Shown: positions 1 through 9,571, counted from the first letter of the stretch. The stretch is 64,000 nucleotides of DNA from Phocaeicola coprophilus DSM 18228 = JCM 13818 (GCF_000157915.1 NZ_EQ973650.1:209527-273526), one strand, 5' to 3'. Notes: generated from the sequence alone by a model not told the origin. Numbers and translations are program-made.

Positions 1-1
1 G

Positions 2-1459
2 GCCAATTATTATGAAGGAGTCACTCAGCAGGAGGCCGAGGATTTCTATGCCGCCATGAAGACTCCCGGAGAAACTGAACCGGTCATGTATGGCATGAAC
101 AGCCGTCTGGTGAAAAAGGATGGTGTGGTACAGGAAGAGGTATGGAAGATTGGAGGCATGTACGGAGAAGCTTTGCAAAAGATTGTTTCCTGGCTGGACA
201 AGGCTGCTGAGGTAGCCGAAAATGACCGTCAGCGTGAGGTGATCCGCCTGCTGACGGAGTTCTACCGCACGGGCGATCTGAAGACGTTTGATGCCTATTC
301 CATTGTCTGGTTAAAAGATACGGATTCCCAGGTGGACTTTGTTAACGGGTTCATCGAGAGCTATGGTGATCCGCTGGGTATCAAGGCCAGCTGGGAATCT
401 ATTGTTAACTTCAAGGATCTGGAAGCAACTCGCCGTACGGAACTCATCAGTGAGAATGCCCAGTGGTTTGAAGATCATTCTCCGGTGGCGCCTCAGTTCC
501 GCAAGGAAAAGGTGAAAGGTGTTTCGGCCAAAGTGATTACGGCAGCCATGCTTGGCGGTGATTTGTACCCCAGTACGGCTATCGGTATCAATTTGCCTAA
601 CTCCAACTGGATACGCAGCGTGCACGGATCCAAATCGGTAACTATCGGCAACCTGACATCGGCCTATAACCAGGCGGCCCGTGGAAACGGTTTCCGCGAC
701 GAGTTTGTATACAGCCCTGTCGAGATCGGATTGCTGGATAAATATGCAGACATCACCGGTGATTTACATACCGATCTGCATGAATGTCTGGGACACGGTT
801 CCGGACGCTTGCTGCCGGGTGTTGATCCGGATGCGTTGAAAGCATACGGTTCAACGATAGAGGAAGCGCGTGCCGACCTGTTCGGACTGTATTATATTCC
901 GGATCCCCGTATGGTGGAACTGGGACTGGTGCCTGATGCGGAAGCGTATAAGGCGGAATATTATGCTTACATGATGAACGGACTGATGACCCAGCTGGTG
1001 CGTATCGAGCCGGGATGCAATGTCGAGGAAGCTCACATGCGTAACCGTCAGCTGATTGCCCGGTGGGCATTGGAACAGGGAGCGGAACAAAAAGTTGTGG
1101 AACTTGTGGTCCGCGACGGCAAGACATTTGTCCGCATCAACGACTATGAGCAGTTGCGGAGTCTGTTCGGCCGCCTGCTGGCCGAAGTACAGCACATCAA
1201 GAGTGAAGGCGATTATGAGGCTGCCCGCCAGTTGGTGGAAACCTATGCCGTACGGATTGATCCTGCCTTGCATGCAGAGGTGCTGGAACGTTACCGGCAA
1301 CTGCATCTGGCTCCCTACAAAGGGTTCATCAATCCGGTGTATACACCTTGTTACGATGCGGAAGGGCGCTGGACTGATGTGAAAGTAGACTATACGGAAG
1401 GATATGCCGCCCAGATGCTTCGTTACAGCCGGGATTATGCGAATGTAACGGAAGACTGA
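2..1459 (+). CDS. M49-family (dipeptidyl-peptidase III-like) metallopeptidase, 3' part
   Basis: The reading frame is open from base 2, so the gene begins upstream and the N-terminal part is missing. The Met codon at 56 is internal and was not used as a start. The zinc motif HECLGH lies at 779-796 (HExxxH, where the M49 family usually has HELLGH), and the second motif EEARAD at 860-877 supplies the third zinc ligand. Both are diagnostic of M49 dipeptidyl peptidase III, which removes dipeptides from the N-terminus of peptides. Full-length bacterial members have about 670 residues, so roughly the last 485 are present. I see no membrane segment in the visible part. The next gene follows after 40 bases on the same strand. 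Confidence 0.9.
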   Translation, partial: ANYYEGVTQQEAEDFYAAMKTPGETEPVMYGMNSRLVKKDGVVQEEVWKIGGMYGEALQKIVSWLDKAAEVAENDRQREVIRLLTEFYRTGDLKTFDAYSIVWLKDTDSQVDFVNGFIESYGDPLGIKASWESIVNFKDLEATRRTELISENAQWFEDHSPVAPQFRKEKVKGVSAKVITAAMLGGDLYPSTAIGINLPNSNWIRSVHGSKSVTIGNLTSAYNQAARGNGFRDEFVYSPVEIGLLDKYADITGDLHTDLHECLGHGSGRLLPGVDPDALKAYGSTIEEARADLFGLYYIPDPRMVELGLVPDAEAYKAEYYAYMMNGLMTQLVRIEPGCNVEEAHMRNRQLIARWALEQGAEQKVVELVVRDGKTFVRINDYEQLRSLFGRLLAEVQHIKSEGDYEAARQLVETYAVRIDPALHAEVLERYRQLHLAPYKGFINPVYTPCYDAEGRWTDVKVDYTEGYAAQMLRYSRDYANVTED

Positions 1460-1499
1460 GACGGAATGACACTTACGGCAACTATAAAGAATCAAGGAA

Positions 1500-2174
1500 A
1501 TGACAGATCAACTACACGAAACTCTGAAAGATATCAAAGCTAAATTCCGTTTGTATATGAACGGAGTTGTCTCTCAAAGCATGCGCGAAAAAGGACTTGA
1601 CTACAAATTGAATTTTGGAATAGAGTATCCGCGTATCAGAGAAATCGCAGCAGGCTACGAACCCAGTCACGAATTGGCTCAGGCACTCTGGAAGGAGAAC
1701 ATCCGGGAGTGTAAGATTATGGCCGGGCTGCTGCAACCGGTCGATACCTTCTATCGGGAGATTGCAGAGATCTGGATGGAAGATATACACAATTCGGAAC
1801 TGGCACAATATACGGTGATGAATTTGTTTCAACACCTTCCCTATGCAGCGGAAGTGGTGTTCTGCTGGATAGCCGATGAACGCGAATACTTCCAGCTTTG
1901 CGGCTTCCTGCTGATGGCCCGGCTGCTGATGAACGGCATGACGCTGAACGACCGGGCAGAAGCCGAGTTTATGGATCAGGCATTTACAGCTCTGGAAAGC
2001 GATTCGCTGCAAATACGGAAAGCTGCTGCTCTGGCATTGTGCAAGTTTGGCTGCCAGTCGCGTGAAAATATGAAGAAACTGGGAAAACCGCTGGCTGTTC
2101 TGTCGAAGTCACAGCGCCCCGGAGTGAGTGCTATTGCGGAAGAAATAAAAAATGAGGCAGAATATTGCCGGTAA
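1500..2174 (+). CDS. DNA alkylation repair (AlkD-like HEAT repeat) family protein
   Basis: A 224-residue all-helical protein without signal peptide or membrane segments. The N-terminal part (Ser-Met-Arg near residue 25, then Tyr-Pro-Arg-Ile) and the run of amphipathic helices with W-x-E-N-I-R-E-x-x-x-M fit the DNA alkylation repair protein family (PF08713), whose HEAT-like repeats cradle damaged DNA in AlkD. I cannot confirm the AlkD catalytic residues, and many Bacteroidetes homologues have no tested activity. It starts 40 bases after the M49 gene and may be co-transcribed with it. Function is inferred from fold resemblance only. Confidence 0.7.
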   Translation: MTDQLHETLKDIKAKFRLYMNGVVSQSMREKGLDYKLNFGIEYPRIREIAAGYEPSHELAQALWKENIRECKIMAGLLQPVDTFYREIAEIWMEDIHNSELAQYTVMNLFQHLPYAAEVVFCWIADEREYFQLCGFLLMARLLMNGMTLNDRAEAEFMDQAFTALESDSLQIRKAAALALCKFGCQSRENMKKLGKPLAVLSKSQRPGVSAIAEEIKNEAEYCR

Positions 2175-2199
2175 TTTTCTTGGATTACTTAAAAAGAGT

Positions 2200-2207
2200 T
2201 ATCTTTG
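2200..2207 (+). promoter_or_regulatory. -7 promoter box ahead of the Fur-family gene
   Basis: TATCTTTG matches the Bacteroidetes TAnnTTTG box. A TTGG at 2181-2184 lies at about -33. The start codon follows 20 bases downstream. Confidence 0.6.
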
Positions 2208-2227
2208 ACGACTGAACGTATGAACGG

Positions 2228-2689
2228 ATGGAAGAGAATATAAAAGATAAGGTTAGGCAGATCCTCACAGAGTATCTTCAGAAGAACGGACATCGGAAGA
2301 CGCCCGAGCGGTATGCTATACTCGAAACAATCTATTCCATCAAGGGCCATTTTGATATTGATGAGCTTTATTGTTACATGGCCGAAAAGGAAAAGTTCCG
2401 TGTCAGTCGGGCCACGCTCTATAATACGATTGTCCTGCTGATTGATGCAGGTCTGGTGATCAAGCATCAGTTTGGCAATACTTCGCAGTATGAGCGTTCA
2501 TACAATAACGAAACCCATCATCACATGATTTGCACTTCCTGCGGCAAGGTTTCCGAGTTTGAGGATGAAAATCTGAAGTTAGCCATTGCCCAGTATCGTA
2601 CGAAGGGATTCTATCCTTCGCATTATTCCTTATATATATATGGACTCTGTAGCAAGTGTATGGGACTCAAGCGTAAGAAACATAAATAA
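2228..2689 (+). CDS. Fur-family transcriptional regulator
   Basis: A 153-residue protein with the Fur layout. There is an N-terminal winged helix (HRKTPERYAILETIY near residues 21-35, and a recognition helix around SRATLYNTI near 60). The C-terminal metal-binding half has HHH near 98-100, a CTSC pair near 103-106 and a second C-x2-C (CSKC) near the end. The two cysteine pairs form the structural zinc site of Fur/PerR proteins. Whether it senses iron, peroxide or zinc cannot be told from sequence. It has its own promoter box at 2200 and ends 19 bases before purA, so the two are probably co-transcribed. Confidence 0.9.
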   Translation: MEENIKDKVRQILTEYLQKNGHRKTPERYAILETIYSIKGHFDIDELYCYMAEKEKFRVSRATLYNTIVLLIDAGLVIKHQFGNTSQYERSYNNETHHHMICTSCGKVSEFEDENLKLAIAQYRTKGFYPSHYSLYIYGLCSKCMGLKRKKHK

Positions 2690-2708
2690 ATTTATAAAAC
2701 TGAAAAGC

Positions 2709-3983
2709 ATGAAAGTAGATGTTTTGTTAGGTTTGCAATGGGGAGACGAAGGCAAAGGTAAAGTTGTTGACGTATTGACACCCCGCTATGATGTTGTTGC
2801 TCGTTTTCAGGGCGGCCCGAATGCTGGTCACACTCTTGAATTTGAAGGACAGAAGTATGTGCTTCGTTCCATTCCTTCAGGTATATTCCAGGGCGACAAG
2901 GTAAATATTATCGGTAACGGAGTTGTTCTGGATCCGGCACTGTTCAAAGCTGAGGCTGAAGCGCTGGAAGCAAGCGGACACCCGCTGAAGGAACGCCTGC
3001 ACATTTCCAAGAAGGCTCATCTGATTATGCCGACTCACCGTATTCTGGATGCTGCATATGAAGCAGCCAAAGGCGATGCAAAGGTAGGAACTACCGGTAA
3101 GGGAATCGGTCCTACTTATACAGACAAGGTAAGCCGTAACGGTTTGCGTGTGGGAGATATCCTGAATAATTTTGAAGAAAAATATGCTGCGGCCAAAGCC
3201 CGTCACGAAAAGATACTGAAGAGTCTGAACTATTCTTACGATATCACTGAACTGGAAAAACAGTGGATGGAAGGTATCGAATACCTGCGCCAGTTCCCGC
3301 TGGTAGACAGTGAACACGAAGTGAACAGACTGCTGAAGGAAGGCAAGAGCGTACTTTGCGAAGGTGCACAGGGTACGATGCTGGATGTTGACTTCGGTTC
3401 TTATCCGTTCGTGACTTCTTCCAATACTATCTGTGCAGGAGCCTGCACCGGACTGGGACTGGGCCCGAACAAGATCGGAGAGGTATACGGTATCATGAAA
3501 GCTTACTGTACTCGTGTAGGTTCCGGACCGTTCCCGACCGAACTGTTTGATGAAACCGGTAAGACTATCCGTGATCTGGGTCATGAATACGGAGCTGTAA
3601 CCGGACGTGAACGCCGTTGCGGATGGGTGGATCTGGTTGCTTTGCGTTATGCCATTATGGTGAATGGTGTTACTCAGCTGATCCTGATGAAGAGTGATGT
3701 ACTCGACGGCTTCGATACCGTAAAGGCTTGTGTGGCTTATAAGGTAAACGGAGAAGAGATCGATTACTTTCCGTATGACATTACAGAAGGTGTAGAACCG
3801 GTGTATGTGGAACTTCCCGGATGGAAGACTGACATGACCAAGATGACCAGTGAAGATGAGTTCCCCGAAGAATTCAATGCATACATTGCTTTCCTCGAAG
3901 AACAGCTGGAAACTCCGATCAAGATCGTATCAGTAGGTCCTGACCGCGCACAGACTATTGAACGTTATACCGAAGCAGAATAA
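2709..3983 (+). CDS. purA: Adenylosuccinate synthetase
   Basis: A 424-residue protein that joins IMP and aspartate using GTP to make adenylosuccinate, the first committed step to AMP. The N-terminus has the GTP-binding GDEGKGK motif at residues 12-18, followed by FQGGPNAGHT, and VGTTGKGIGP, EGAQGTMLD and TGRERRCGW further on, all hallmark PurA segments. The start at 2709 is chosen because the protein then begins MKVDVLLGLQWGDEGKGK as PurA proteins do; the frame is open further upstream, but only by overlapping the Fur gene. It lies 19 bases after that gene and is followed by a strong terminator. Confidence 0.98.
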   Translation: MKVDVLLGLQWGDEGKGKVVDVLTPRYDVVARFQGGPNAGHTLEFEGQKYVLRSIPSGIFQGDKVNIIGNGVVLDPALFKAEAEALEASGHPLKERLHISKKAHLIMPTHRILDAAYEAAKGDAKVGTTGKGIGPTYTDKVSRNGLRVGDILNNFEEKYAAAKARHEKILKSLNYSYDITELEKQWMEGIEYLRQFPLVDSEHEVNRLLKEGKSVLCEGAQGTMLDVDFGSYPFVTSSNTICAGACTGLGLGPNKIGEVYGIMKAYCTRVGSGPFPTELFDETGKTIRDLGHEYGAVTGRERRCGWVDLVALRYAIMVNGVTQLILMKSDVLDGFDTVKACVAYKVNGEEIDYFPYDITEGVEPVYVELPGWKTDMTKMTSEDEFPEEFNAYIAFLEEQLETPIKIVSVGPDRAQTIERYTEAE

Positions 3984-4016
3984 CAGACCTTATTATATAA
4001 GGGAAAAACGCTATAG

Positions 4017-4055
4017 ACGCAGGCTGGAAACAGGAGGTTTCCGGCCTGCGTTTTT
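4017..4055 (+). terminator. Rho-independent terminator after purA
   Basis: Bases 4017-4031 pair with 4037-4051 (15-bp arms with one G-T pair, 5-base loop), followed by TTTTT. It ends the fur-purA unit. Confidence 0.9.
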
Positions 4056-4083
4056 GCTTTTAGCAATTTTATTCTTACCTTTG
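4053..4083 (+). promoter_or_regulatory. Promoter of the ABC-F gene
   Basis: TTTG at 4053-4056 (-33 box) and TACCTTTG at 4076-4083 (-7 box) are 19 bases apart, close to the Bacteroidetes consensus. The -33 box lies inside the T-run of the purA terminator. Confidence 0.7.
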
Positions 4084-4112
4084 CCGACATTCTGTAGCGC
4101 AAGTATATACGT

Positions 4113-6047
4113 ATGATTTCAATAGAAGGACTGAAAGTCGAATTTGGCGTGACACCTCTGTTTCAGGATGTGTCGTTCGTGATCAATAAAAAAGACCGTA
4201 TTGCTCTGGTAGGAAAGAACGGAGCCGGAAAATCTACCATGCTGAAAATCCTTGCGGGACTGCAAAGGCCCACAGAAGGAACTGTCGCCGTACAGCGCGG
4301 TATTACCATCGGCTATTTGCCGCAGGTGATGGTACTCAGTGATACGCGTACCGTGATGGCGGAAGCGGAAATGGCTTTCGAACACATATTCGAGATGCAG
4401 GATCGTCTGGCCAGAATGAATCAGGAACTGGCAGACCGTACGGATTACGATTCGGAAAGCTACCATGAACTGATTGACCGTTTCACCCATGAGAACGAAC
4501 GTTTCTTGATGATGGGGGGAGCAAATTACAAAGCCGAAATAGAACGTACCCTGGTGGGACTGGGATTTGACCGGAAAGACTTTGACCGTCCCACTTCCGA
4601 GTTCAGCGGAGGCTGGCGTATGCGTATCGAACTTGCCAAGCTGCTGTTGCGTCGTCCTGACGTACTTCTGCTCGACGAGCCGACCAATCACCTGGATATC
4701 GAGAGTATCCAGTGGCTTGAAAACTTCCTGCGTGTCAGTCCGGGTGCCGTTGTACTGGTCAGCCACGACCGGGCTTTCATCAACAATGTGACCAACCGTA
4801 CCATTGAGATCTCCTGCGGACGGATTTACGACTACAAGGTTTCCTACGATGAGTTTGTGGTGCTCCGCAAGGAACGCCGCGAGCAACAGCTTCGCGCTTA
4901 CGAAAACCAGCAGAAGGAAATCAAGGATACGGAAGACTTTATCGAACGTTTCCGTTATAAGGCTACGAAGGCAGTGCAGGTACAGAGCCGCATCAAGCAG
5001 CTGGAGAAGATTGTTCCCATCGAAGTGGATGAGGAAGATACTTCCAGCCTGCATCTGAAGTTTGCTCCGGCCACCCGGTCGGGTAATTACCCCGTTATCT
5101 GCGAAGGAGTCCGAAAAGCCTATGGCGATCATGTAGTCTTTCACGACGTAACCCTGACCATCAGCCGGGGAGAGAAAGTAGCCTTTGTCGGCAAGAACGG
5201 AGAAGGAAAATCCACTCTGGTGAAGTGTATCATGGATCAGATTCCATACGATGGCAAGCTGGTGATCGGACACAATGTGCAGATCGGTTATTTTGCCCAG
5301 AACCAGGCACAGCTTCTTGACGGCGAACTGACCGTATTTGATACCATTGACCGGGTAGCCAAGGGAGACATCCGTCTGAAGATCCGTGACATTCTGGGAG
5401 CATTCATGTTTGGCGGAGAAGCCTCCGACAAGAAAGTCAAGGTGCTTTCGGGAGGAGAGCGGAGCCGTCTGGCCATGATCAAGCTGTTGCTGGAACCGGT
5501 GAACTTCCTGATACTCGACGAACCTACCAACCACCTGGATATGCGTTCCAAGGACGTGCTGAAGGAAGCCATCCGGGAATTCGACGGAACGGTGATCGTC
5601 GTGTCCCACGACCGTGAGTTCCTGGACGGACTGGTAACCAAGGTCTACGAATTCGGCGGAGGTGTGGTGAAGGAACACATTGGAGGAATCTATGACTTCC
5701 TGCAAAAGAAACAGATGGAAAACCTGAATGAACTGCAGTTGTCGCAGTCGCCCACGAGTGAAGCCCGCAAGGCTGCGCCCGAACCGGTCAGCGAAAGCAA
5801 GCTTTCGTATGAGGCTCAGAAGGAACAGGCCCGCAAGGCCCGTAAGCTGGAGAAGCAGGTTGCCGAATGTGAAGAGCGCATCAGCAAGCTGGAACAGCAG
5901 ATTCAGGAACTGGAAAACAAGATGGCAACACCTGAAGGAGCTTCCGACATGCAACTGTATGAGCAACACCGTCAGCTGAAGCAGCAGGTTGCTTCCGAAG
6001 AAGAAGAATGGGAACGTCTTTCGCTGGAACTGGAAGAACTCAAGTAA
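4113..6047 (+). CDS. ABC-F family ATPase
   Basis: A 644-residue soluble protein with two ABC ATPase domains and no membrane domain, the ABC-F architecture; characterised members bind ribosomes and act as translation factors or antibiotic-resistance proteins. Domain 1 has Walker A GKNGAGKS at residues 34-41, signature FSGGW and Walker B LLLDEPTNHLD. Domain 2 has GKNGEGKS, signature LSGGE and LILDEPTNHLD. A charged linker between them (about residues 240-310) is the family's P-site tRNA-interaction motif. The last 90 residues are a Lys/Glu/Gln-rich coiled coil as in Uup and YdiF-type members. Which subfamily it belongs to is not settled here; nothing points specifically to resistance. Confidence 0.95.
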   Translation: MISIEGLKVEFGVTPLFQDVSFVINKKDRIALVGKNGAGKSTMLKILAGLQRPTEGTVAVQRGITIGYLPQVMVLSDTRTVMAEAEMAFEHIFEMQDRLARMNQELADRTDYDSESYHELIDRFTHENERFLMMGGANYKAEIERTLVGLGFDRKDFDRPTSEFSGGWRMRIELAKLLLRRPDVLLLDEPTNHLDIESIQWLENFLRVSPGAVVLVSHDRAFINNVTNRTIEISCGRIYDYKVSYDEFVVLRKERREQQLRAYENQQKEIKDTEDFIERFRYKATKAVQVQSRIKQLEKIVPIEVDEEDTSSLHLKFAPATRSGNYPVICEGVRKAYGDHVVFHDVTLTISRGEKVAFVGKNGEGKSTLVKCIMDQIPYDGKLVIGHNVQIGYFAQNQAQLLDGELTVFDTIDRVAKGDIRLKIRDILGAFMFGGEASDKKVKVLSGGERSRLAMIKLLLEPVNFLILDEPTNHLDMRSKDVLKEAIREFDGTVIVVSHDREFLDGLVTKVYEFGGGVVKEHIGGIYDFLQKKQMENLNELQLSQSPTSEARKAAPEPVSESKLSYEAQKEQARKARKLEKQVAECEERISKLEQQIQELENKMATPEGASDMQLYEQHRQLKQQVASEEEEWERLSLELEELK

Positions 6048-6069
6048 CTTTTAACAGATATAAAAGCTT

Positions 6070-8106
6070 ATGAAAACTAAACATTATGTGGCCGTTGCAG
6101 CAATGGCTTTTGCCGCAATGACCGGTTGTACCAGCCAAAAGGAAGTGAAGAATACTTCCGGTATTGATTTGGCAAACCTTGACACGACAGTTGCCGCAGG
6201 TACGGACTTCTTCCGTTATGCTTGTGGCGGATGGAATGACAGTCATCCTCTGACTGCCGAATATTCCCGCTACGGATCGTTTGATATGCTGGCTGAAACC
6301 AATCAGAAGCAGCTTCGCGAACTGATTGAAAGCTTTGCATCGCAGACAAATGAGCCGGGCTCTCAGGGACAGAAGATCGGTGATCTTTATACACTGGCTA
6401 TGGACAGTGTGAAACTGAACAGCGACGGAATAGCTCCCATCAAGGCACAGCTGGACAAAATTGCAGCCATCAGCGACCGCAAGCAGATTGTTCCGATGAT
6501 CGCCGAAATGGCATACGACGGCATTGGTACCTATTTCAGCAGCTATGTATATGCAGACCCGAAGAACAGTGCTCTGAATATTTTCCAGATCAGTCAGGGA
6601 GGTATCAACCTTGGCGAAAAGGAATATTACCTGGATACAGACAGCGTGACTGCCAACATCCGTGAACAGTATAAACTCTACATCACCAAGTTGTTCAAGC
6701 TGGCAGGTTTCACAGATGCTGAGGCTGAGCAGAAGATGAACGATGTACTGGAAATCGAAACAACCATTGCAAAGGCTTCTTTCAGCGCTGTTCAGCGCCG
6801 TGATCCGGAAGCTAATTATCACAAGATGACTTATGCTGACCTGAAGAAGCAGTTCTCCGGAATTGACTGGGATGCTTACCTGAAAGGTCTGGGCGTACAG
6901 GGCGTGGAAGAACTGAACGTGGAACAGATTGAACCGCTGCAGACAGTGGACAAACTGATCAGCACCCTGCCGCTGGAAAAACATATTTCTTATCTGCAAT
7001 ATAACCTGATCGACGCTGCTGCCAGCTGTCTGAGCGATGACTTCGTGGCTGCCCGCTTCGATTTCTACGGCAAGGTATTGTCCGGCCGTCAGGTGAACCA
7101 GCCTCGCTGGAAACGTGCCGTTAATGCAGTAAACGGTATGCTGGGTGAAGTTGTAGGACAGATGTATGTGGAAAAATATTTCCCCGCAGCAGCCAAGGAA
7201 CGCATGGTGAACCTCGTGAAGAACCTGCAGACTGCACTGGGCGAACGCATCCAGGCACAGGAATGGATGAGCGACAGCACCAAGGCCGTTGCCGCTGAAA
7301 AGCTGGCAGCTTTCCATGTAAAAGTGGGTTATCCCGACAAATGGAAAGACTACTCCAGCCTGGAAATCAAGAAAGACTCTTACTGGGCTAATGTCTGCCG
7401 TGCTTCTGAATGGGCAGTGAGAGACATGTACAGCCGTGTCGGAAAGCCGGTGGACAAGGACGAATGGCTGATGACTCCGCAGACAGTCAATGCTTATTAT
7501 AATCCTTCAACCAACGAAATCTGCTTCCCGGCCGCTATTCTTCAGTATCCGTTCTTCGACATGAATGCTGACGATGCCTTCAACTATGGAGCTATCGGCG
7601 TTGTGATCGGACACGAAATGACTCACGGATTCGATGATCAGGGACGACAGTTCGACAAGAACGGTAACCTGTGTGACTGGTGGGCAGCAGGCGATGCTGA
7701 ACGCTTCAACGAACGTGCTCAGGTAATGGTAGACTTCTTCAACAACATTGAAGTGCTTCCGGGACTGAAGGCAAACGGCCAGCTGACACTGGGCGAGAAC
7801 CTGGCAGACCACGGAGGACTGAACGTGGCTTATCTGGCTTACCGCAATGCAACAAAGGATGCTCCGCTGGGAGTTGTAGACGGCTTCACAGCCGATCAGC
7901 GTTTCTTCCTGGCATACGCAGCTCTGTGGGCCGGAAACATCCGCGAAGAAGCTATCCGTCAGTATACGAAGTCTGATCCTCACTCTTTGGGAGAATGGCG
8001 TGTAAACGGCGCTCTGCCTCATATCCAGGCATGGTATGATGCATTTGGAATTACAGACAAAGATCCGATGTACATCGCTCCTGAAAAGCGTGTAAATATT
8101 TGGTAA
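6070..8106 (+). CDS. M13-family (neprilysin/PepO-like) metallopeptidase lipoprotein
   Basis: A 678-residue zinc endopeptidase predicted to sit in the cell envelope as a lipoprotein (signal peptide with lipobox AMTGC, lipid-modified Cys near residue 20). The N-terminal M13_N domain spans about residues 35-430. The catalytic C-terminal domain has HEMTH at about 515-519 and GENLADHGG near 577, giving the HExxH and ExxxD zinc and catalytic residues; the protein ends in a short V-N-I-W, typical of M13 proteins that end at or near a Trp. Length fits PepO-like oligopeptidases. It starts 22 bases after the ABC-F gene, so it may share its transcript, and it is followed by a terminator. Confidence 0.95.
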   Translation: MKTKHYVAVAAMAFAAMTGCTSQKEVKNTSGIDLANLDTTVAAGTDFFRYACGGWNDSHPLTAEYSRYGSFDMLAETNQKQLRELIESFASQTNEPGSQGQKIGDLYTLAMDSVKLNSDGIAPIKAQLDKIAAISDRKQIVPMIAEMAYDGIGTYFSSYVYADPKNSALNIFQISQGGINLGEKEYYLDTDSVTANIREQYKLYITKLFKLAGFTDAEAEQKMNDVLEIETTIAKASFSAVQRRDPEANYHKMTYADLKKQFSGIDWDAYLKGLGVQGVEELNVEQIEPLQTVDKLISTLPLEKHISYLQYNLIDAAASCLSDDFVAARFDFYGKVLSGRQVNQPRWKRAVNAVNGMLGEVVGQMYVEKYFPAAAKERMVNLVKNLQTALGERIQAQEWMSDSTKAVAAEKLAAFHVKVGYPDKWKDYSSLEIKKDSYWANVCRASEWAVRDMYSRVGKPVDKDEWLMTPQTVNAYYNPSTNEICFPAAILQYPFFDMNADDAFNYGAIGVVIGHEMTHGFDDQGRQFDKNGNLCDWWAAGDAERFNERAQVMVDFFNNIEVLPGLKANGQLTLGENLADHGGLNVAYLAYRNATKDAPLGVVDGFTADQRFFLAYAALWAGNIREEAIRQYTKSDPHSLGEWRVNGALPHIQAWYDAFGITDKDPMYIAPEKRVNIW

Positions 8107-8128
8107 TTTACTTACCGTATCCAAACAG

Positions 8129-8173
8129 AAAGTCCGGAACCGGGAATTGATCCCAGGGTTCCGGACTTTTTTT
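8129..8173 (+). terminator. Rho-independent terminator after the M13 gene
   Basis: AAAGTCCGGAACC (8129-8141) pairs with GGTTCCGGACTTT (8157-8169), followed by TTTT. Confidence 0.9.
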
Positions 8174-8203
8174 ATCATTATTTCCGGTGCTTTTCCCTTT
8201 TCG

Positions 8204-8292
8204 CAACGACTGGACGATCGGGCTCAAACGACCGCACGATTAGGCTTCAACGACTGCACGTTTGGGGCTCAACGACCGCACAATTTTTGGGG
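8204..8292. repeat. Four-unit 22-bp tandem repeat, family 1 copy 1
   Basis: Four imperfect units of 21-23 bp at 8204-8224, 8225-8247, 8248-8269 and 8270-8292, each built on CAACGACYGCACGATTG with a G-rich tail. The Y position alternates T, C, T, C along the array. It lies between the convergent 3' ends of the M13 peptidase and queA. The same unit occurs at 42711-42798. There are no spacers and no cas genes, so it is not CRISPR. Function unknown. Confidence 0.85.
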
Positions 8293-8323
8293 AACGTAAG
8301 ACAACTTTTTTTCTTTCCTGCTG

Positions 8324-9541
8324 TCAGGGGATCAGCAGGGAAGAATCACCGTAACTGAGGAAACGGAAGTCGTGGGCGAGAGCGTAATCGTAGATGGTCC
8401 GCCAGTTTCCTTTGACAAAGGCTGACACCAGCAATAGCAGGGTGCTTTGCGGCTGATGGAAGTTGGTGACCATTTTCTGTACGATGTGGTAGGTATAGCC
8501 CGGAGCGATGATGATCTGTGTACTGGTGTGCAGGGCTTCCAGCTCGTGACGTTTCATGTAGTCAAGGATCTGTTGAAGCGATTCCACGGTCGTCATCGTA
8601 GGATGAGTTTCGTAAGGCTGCCATTGCCGGACGTGCAGTTCCTCCTGTCCGGCATCAGGATGAGAGGCTATTGTCACACCGATGTAGTACAGGCTTTCCA
8701 GCGTACGGACTGAAGTCGTACCGACGGCGATGGCTTTTCCTCCGTGTGCGATCAGTTTCTCAATAGTCTGCCGGTTGACAGAAATATATTCGGTGTGCAT
8801 TTCGTGACCTTCAATTTCTTCGCTCTTCACAGGCTTGAAAGTTCCTGCTCCGACATGGAGTGTCACCTCTTCCAGGTCGACACCTTTGTCACGAAGAGCC
8901 TGAAGCACGCGCTCAGTGAAGTGCAGGCCGGCAGTAGGAGCCGCTACGGATCCTTTGATCTTTGAGTAAACAGTCTGATAGGTTTCCTTGTCGCTTTCCT
9001 GCGTTTCCCGGTTCAGATAGGGAGGAATGGGCAGTTCGCCGAACACTTCCAGGATATCGGCAAAGGTGATTTCCGGGTTATCCCAGGTGAAATCCACCCA
9101 GTGACTGGTGCCGCGGCATTCCCCGCGTGTGGCAGTCAGGGTAATCGTATGTCCCTTCACGTTCATTTCCTTATGAAGTGATCCTTCCTTCCATTTTTTC
9201 AGGTTGCCGATCATGCAGAGCCAGGCGGCGTGGCTGGTCTGCTGGAAGTTCAGCACATAATCGTTGGGCTGTATGGGTTCCAGACAGAATATTTCAATCA
9301 GGGCACCGGTTTCCTTGCGGAAATGCAGACGCGCCTGAATGACTTTCGTGTTGTTGAAGATCATCAGTTCTCCGGCTTCCAGGTAATCGGGAAGAGAAGT
9401 AAAACGGGTTTCGCTTACCTCACCGTGACGGTACACAAGGAGTTTGGACTGGTCACGTACGGGCAACGGGAATTTGGCGATGCGTTCATCGGGCAGCGGA
9501 TAATTGTAATCGCTGATTTTGATATGTTTTGTTTCTTCCAT
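8324..9541 (-). CDS. queA: S-adenosylmethionine:tRNA ribosyltransferase-isomerase
   Basis: A 405-residue QueA, which transfers and isomerises the ribosyl part of S-adenosylmethionine onto 7-aminomethyl-7-deazaguanine in tRNA to make epoxyqueuosine. Family segments are visible: DYNYPLPDERIAKFPLPVRDQSKLLVY at the N-terminus (partly), MIFNNTKVIQARL, PTAGLHFTERVL, HVGAGTFKPV, AVGTTSVRTLE and VTNFHQPQSTLLLLVSAF. It is slightly longer than the usual 340-360 residues because of an insertion in the C-terminal half, common in Bacteroidetes. It has its own promoter box (9564-9571). I see no other queuosine genes in the window. Confidence 0.97.
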   Translation of the reverse strand: MEETKHIKISDYNYPLPDERIAKFPLPVRDQSKLLVYRHGEVSETRFTSLPDYLEAGELMIFNNTKVIQARLHFRKETGALIEIFCLEPIQPNDYVLNFQQTSHAAWLCMIGNLKKWKEGSLHKEMNVKGHTITLTATRGECRGTSHWVDFTWDNPEITFADILEVFGELPIPPYLNRETQESDKETYQTVYSKIKGSVAAPTAGLHFTERVLQALRDKGVDLEEVTLHVGAGTFKPVKSEEIEGHEMHTEYISVNRQTIEKLIAHGGKAIAVGTTSVRTLESLYYIGVTIASHPDAGQEELHVRQWQPYETHPTMTTVESLQQILDYMKRHELEALHTSTQIIIAPGYTYHIVQKMVTNFHQPQSTLLLLVSAFVKGNWRTIYDYALAHDFRFLSYGDSSLLIP

Positions 9542-9563
9542 ATTCGCTATGATTCATTCTTTG

Positions 9564-9571
9564 CAAAATTA
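9564..9571 (-). promoter_or_regulatory. -7 promoter box of queA
   Basis: On the minus strand this reads TAATTTTG, matching TAnnTTTG, 22 bases before the queA start. Confidence 0.6.

Noticed and set aside
4119-5969. 616-codon open frame antisense to the ABC-F gene
   Set aside because: It lies entirely opposite a gene with clear ATPase motifs, shows no motif itself and is rich in Phe/Gln/His/Leu from reversed codons; it is a shadow of the real gene.
6040-7317. 425-codon open frame antisense to the M13 peptidase
   Set aside because: Opposite strand of a well-supported peptidase; no motif of its own.
8204-8292. CRISPR array
   Set aside because: The units abut directly with no unique spacers, and there are no cas genes in the window.
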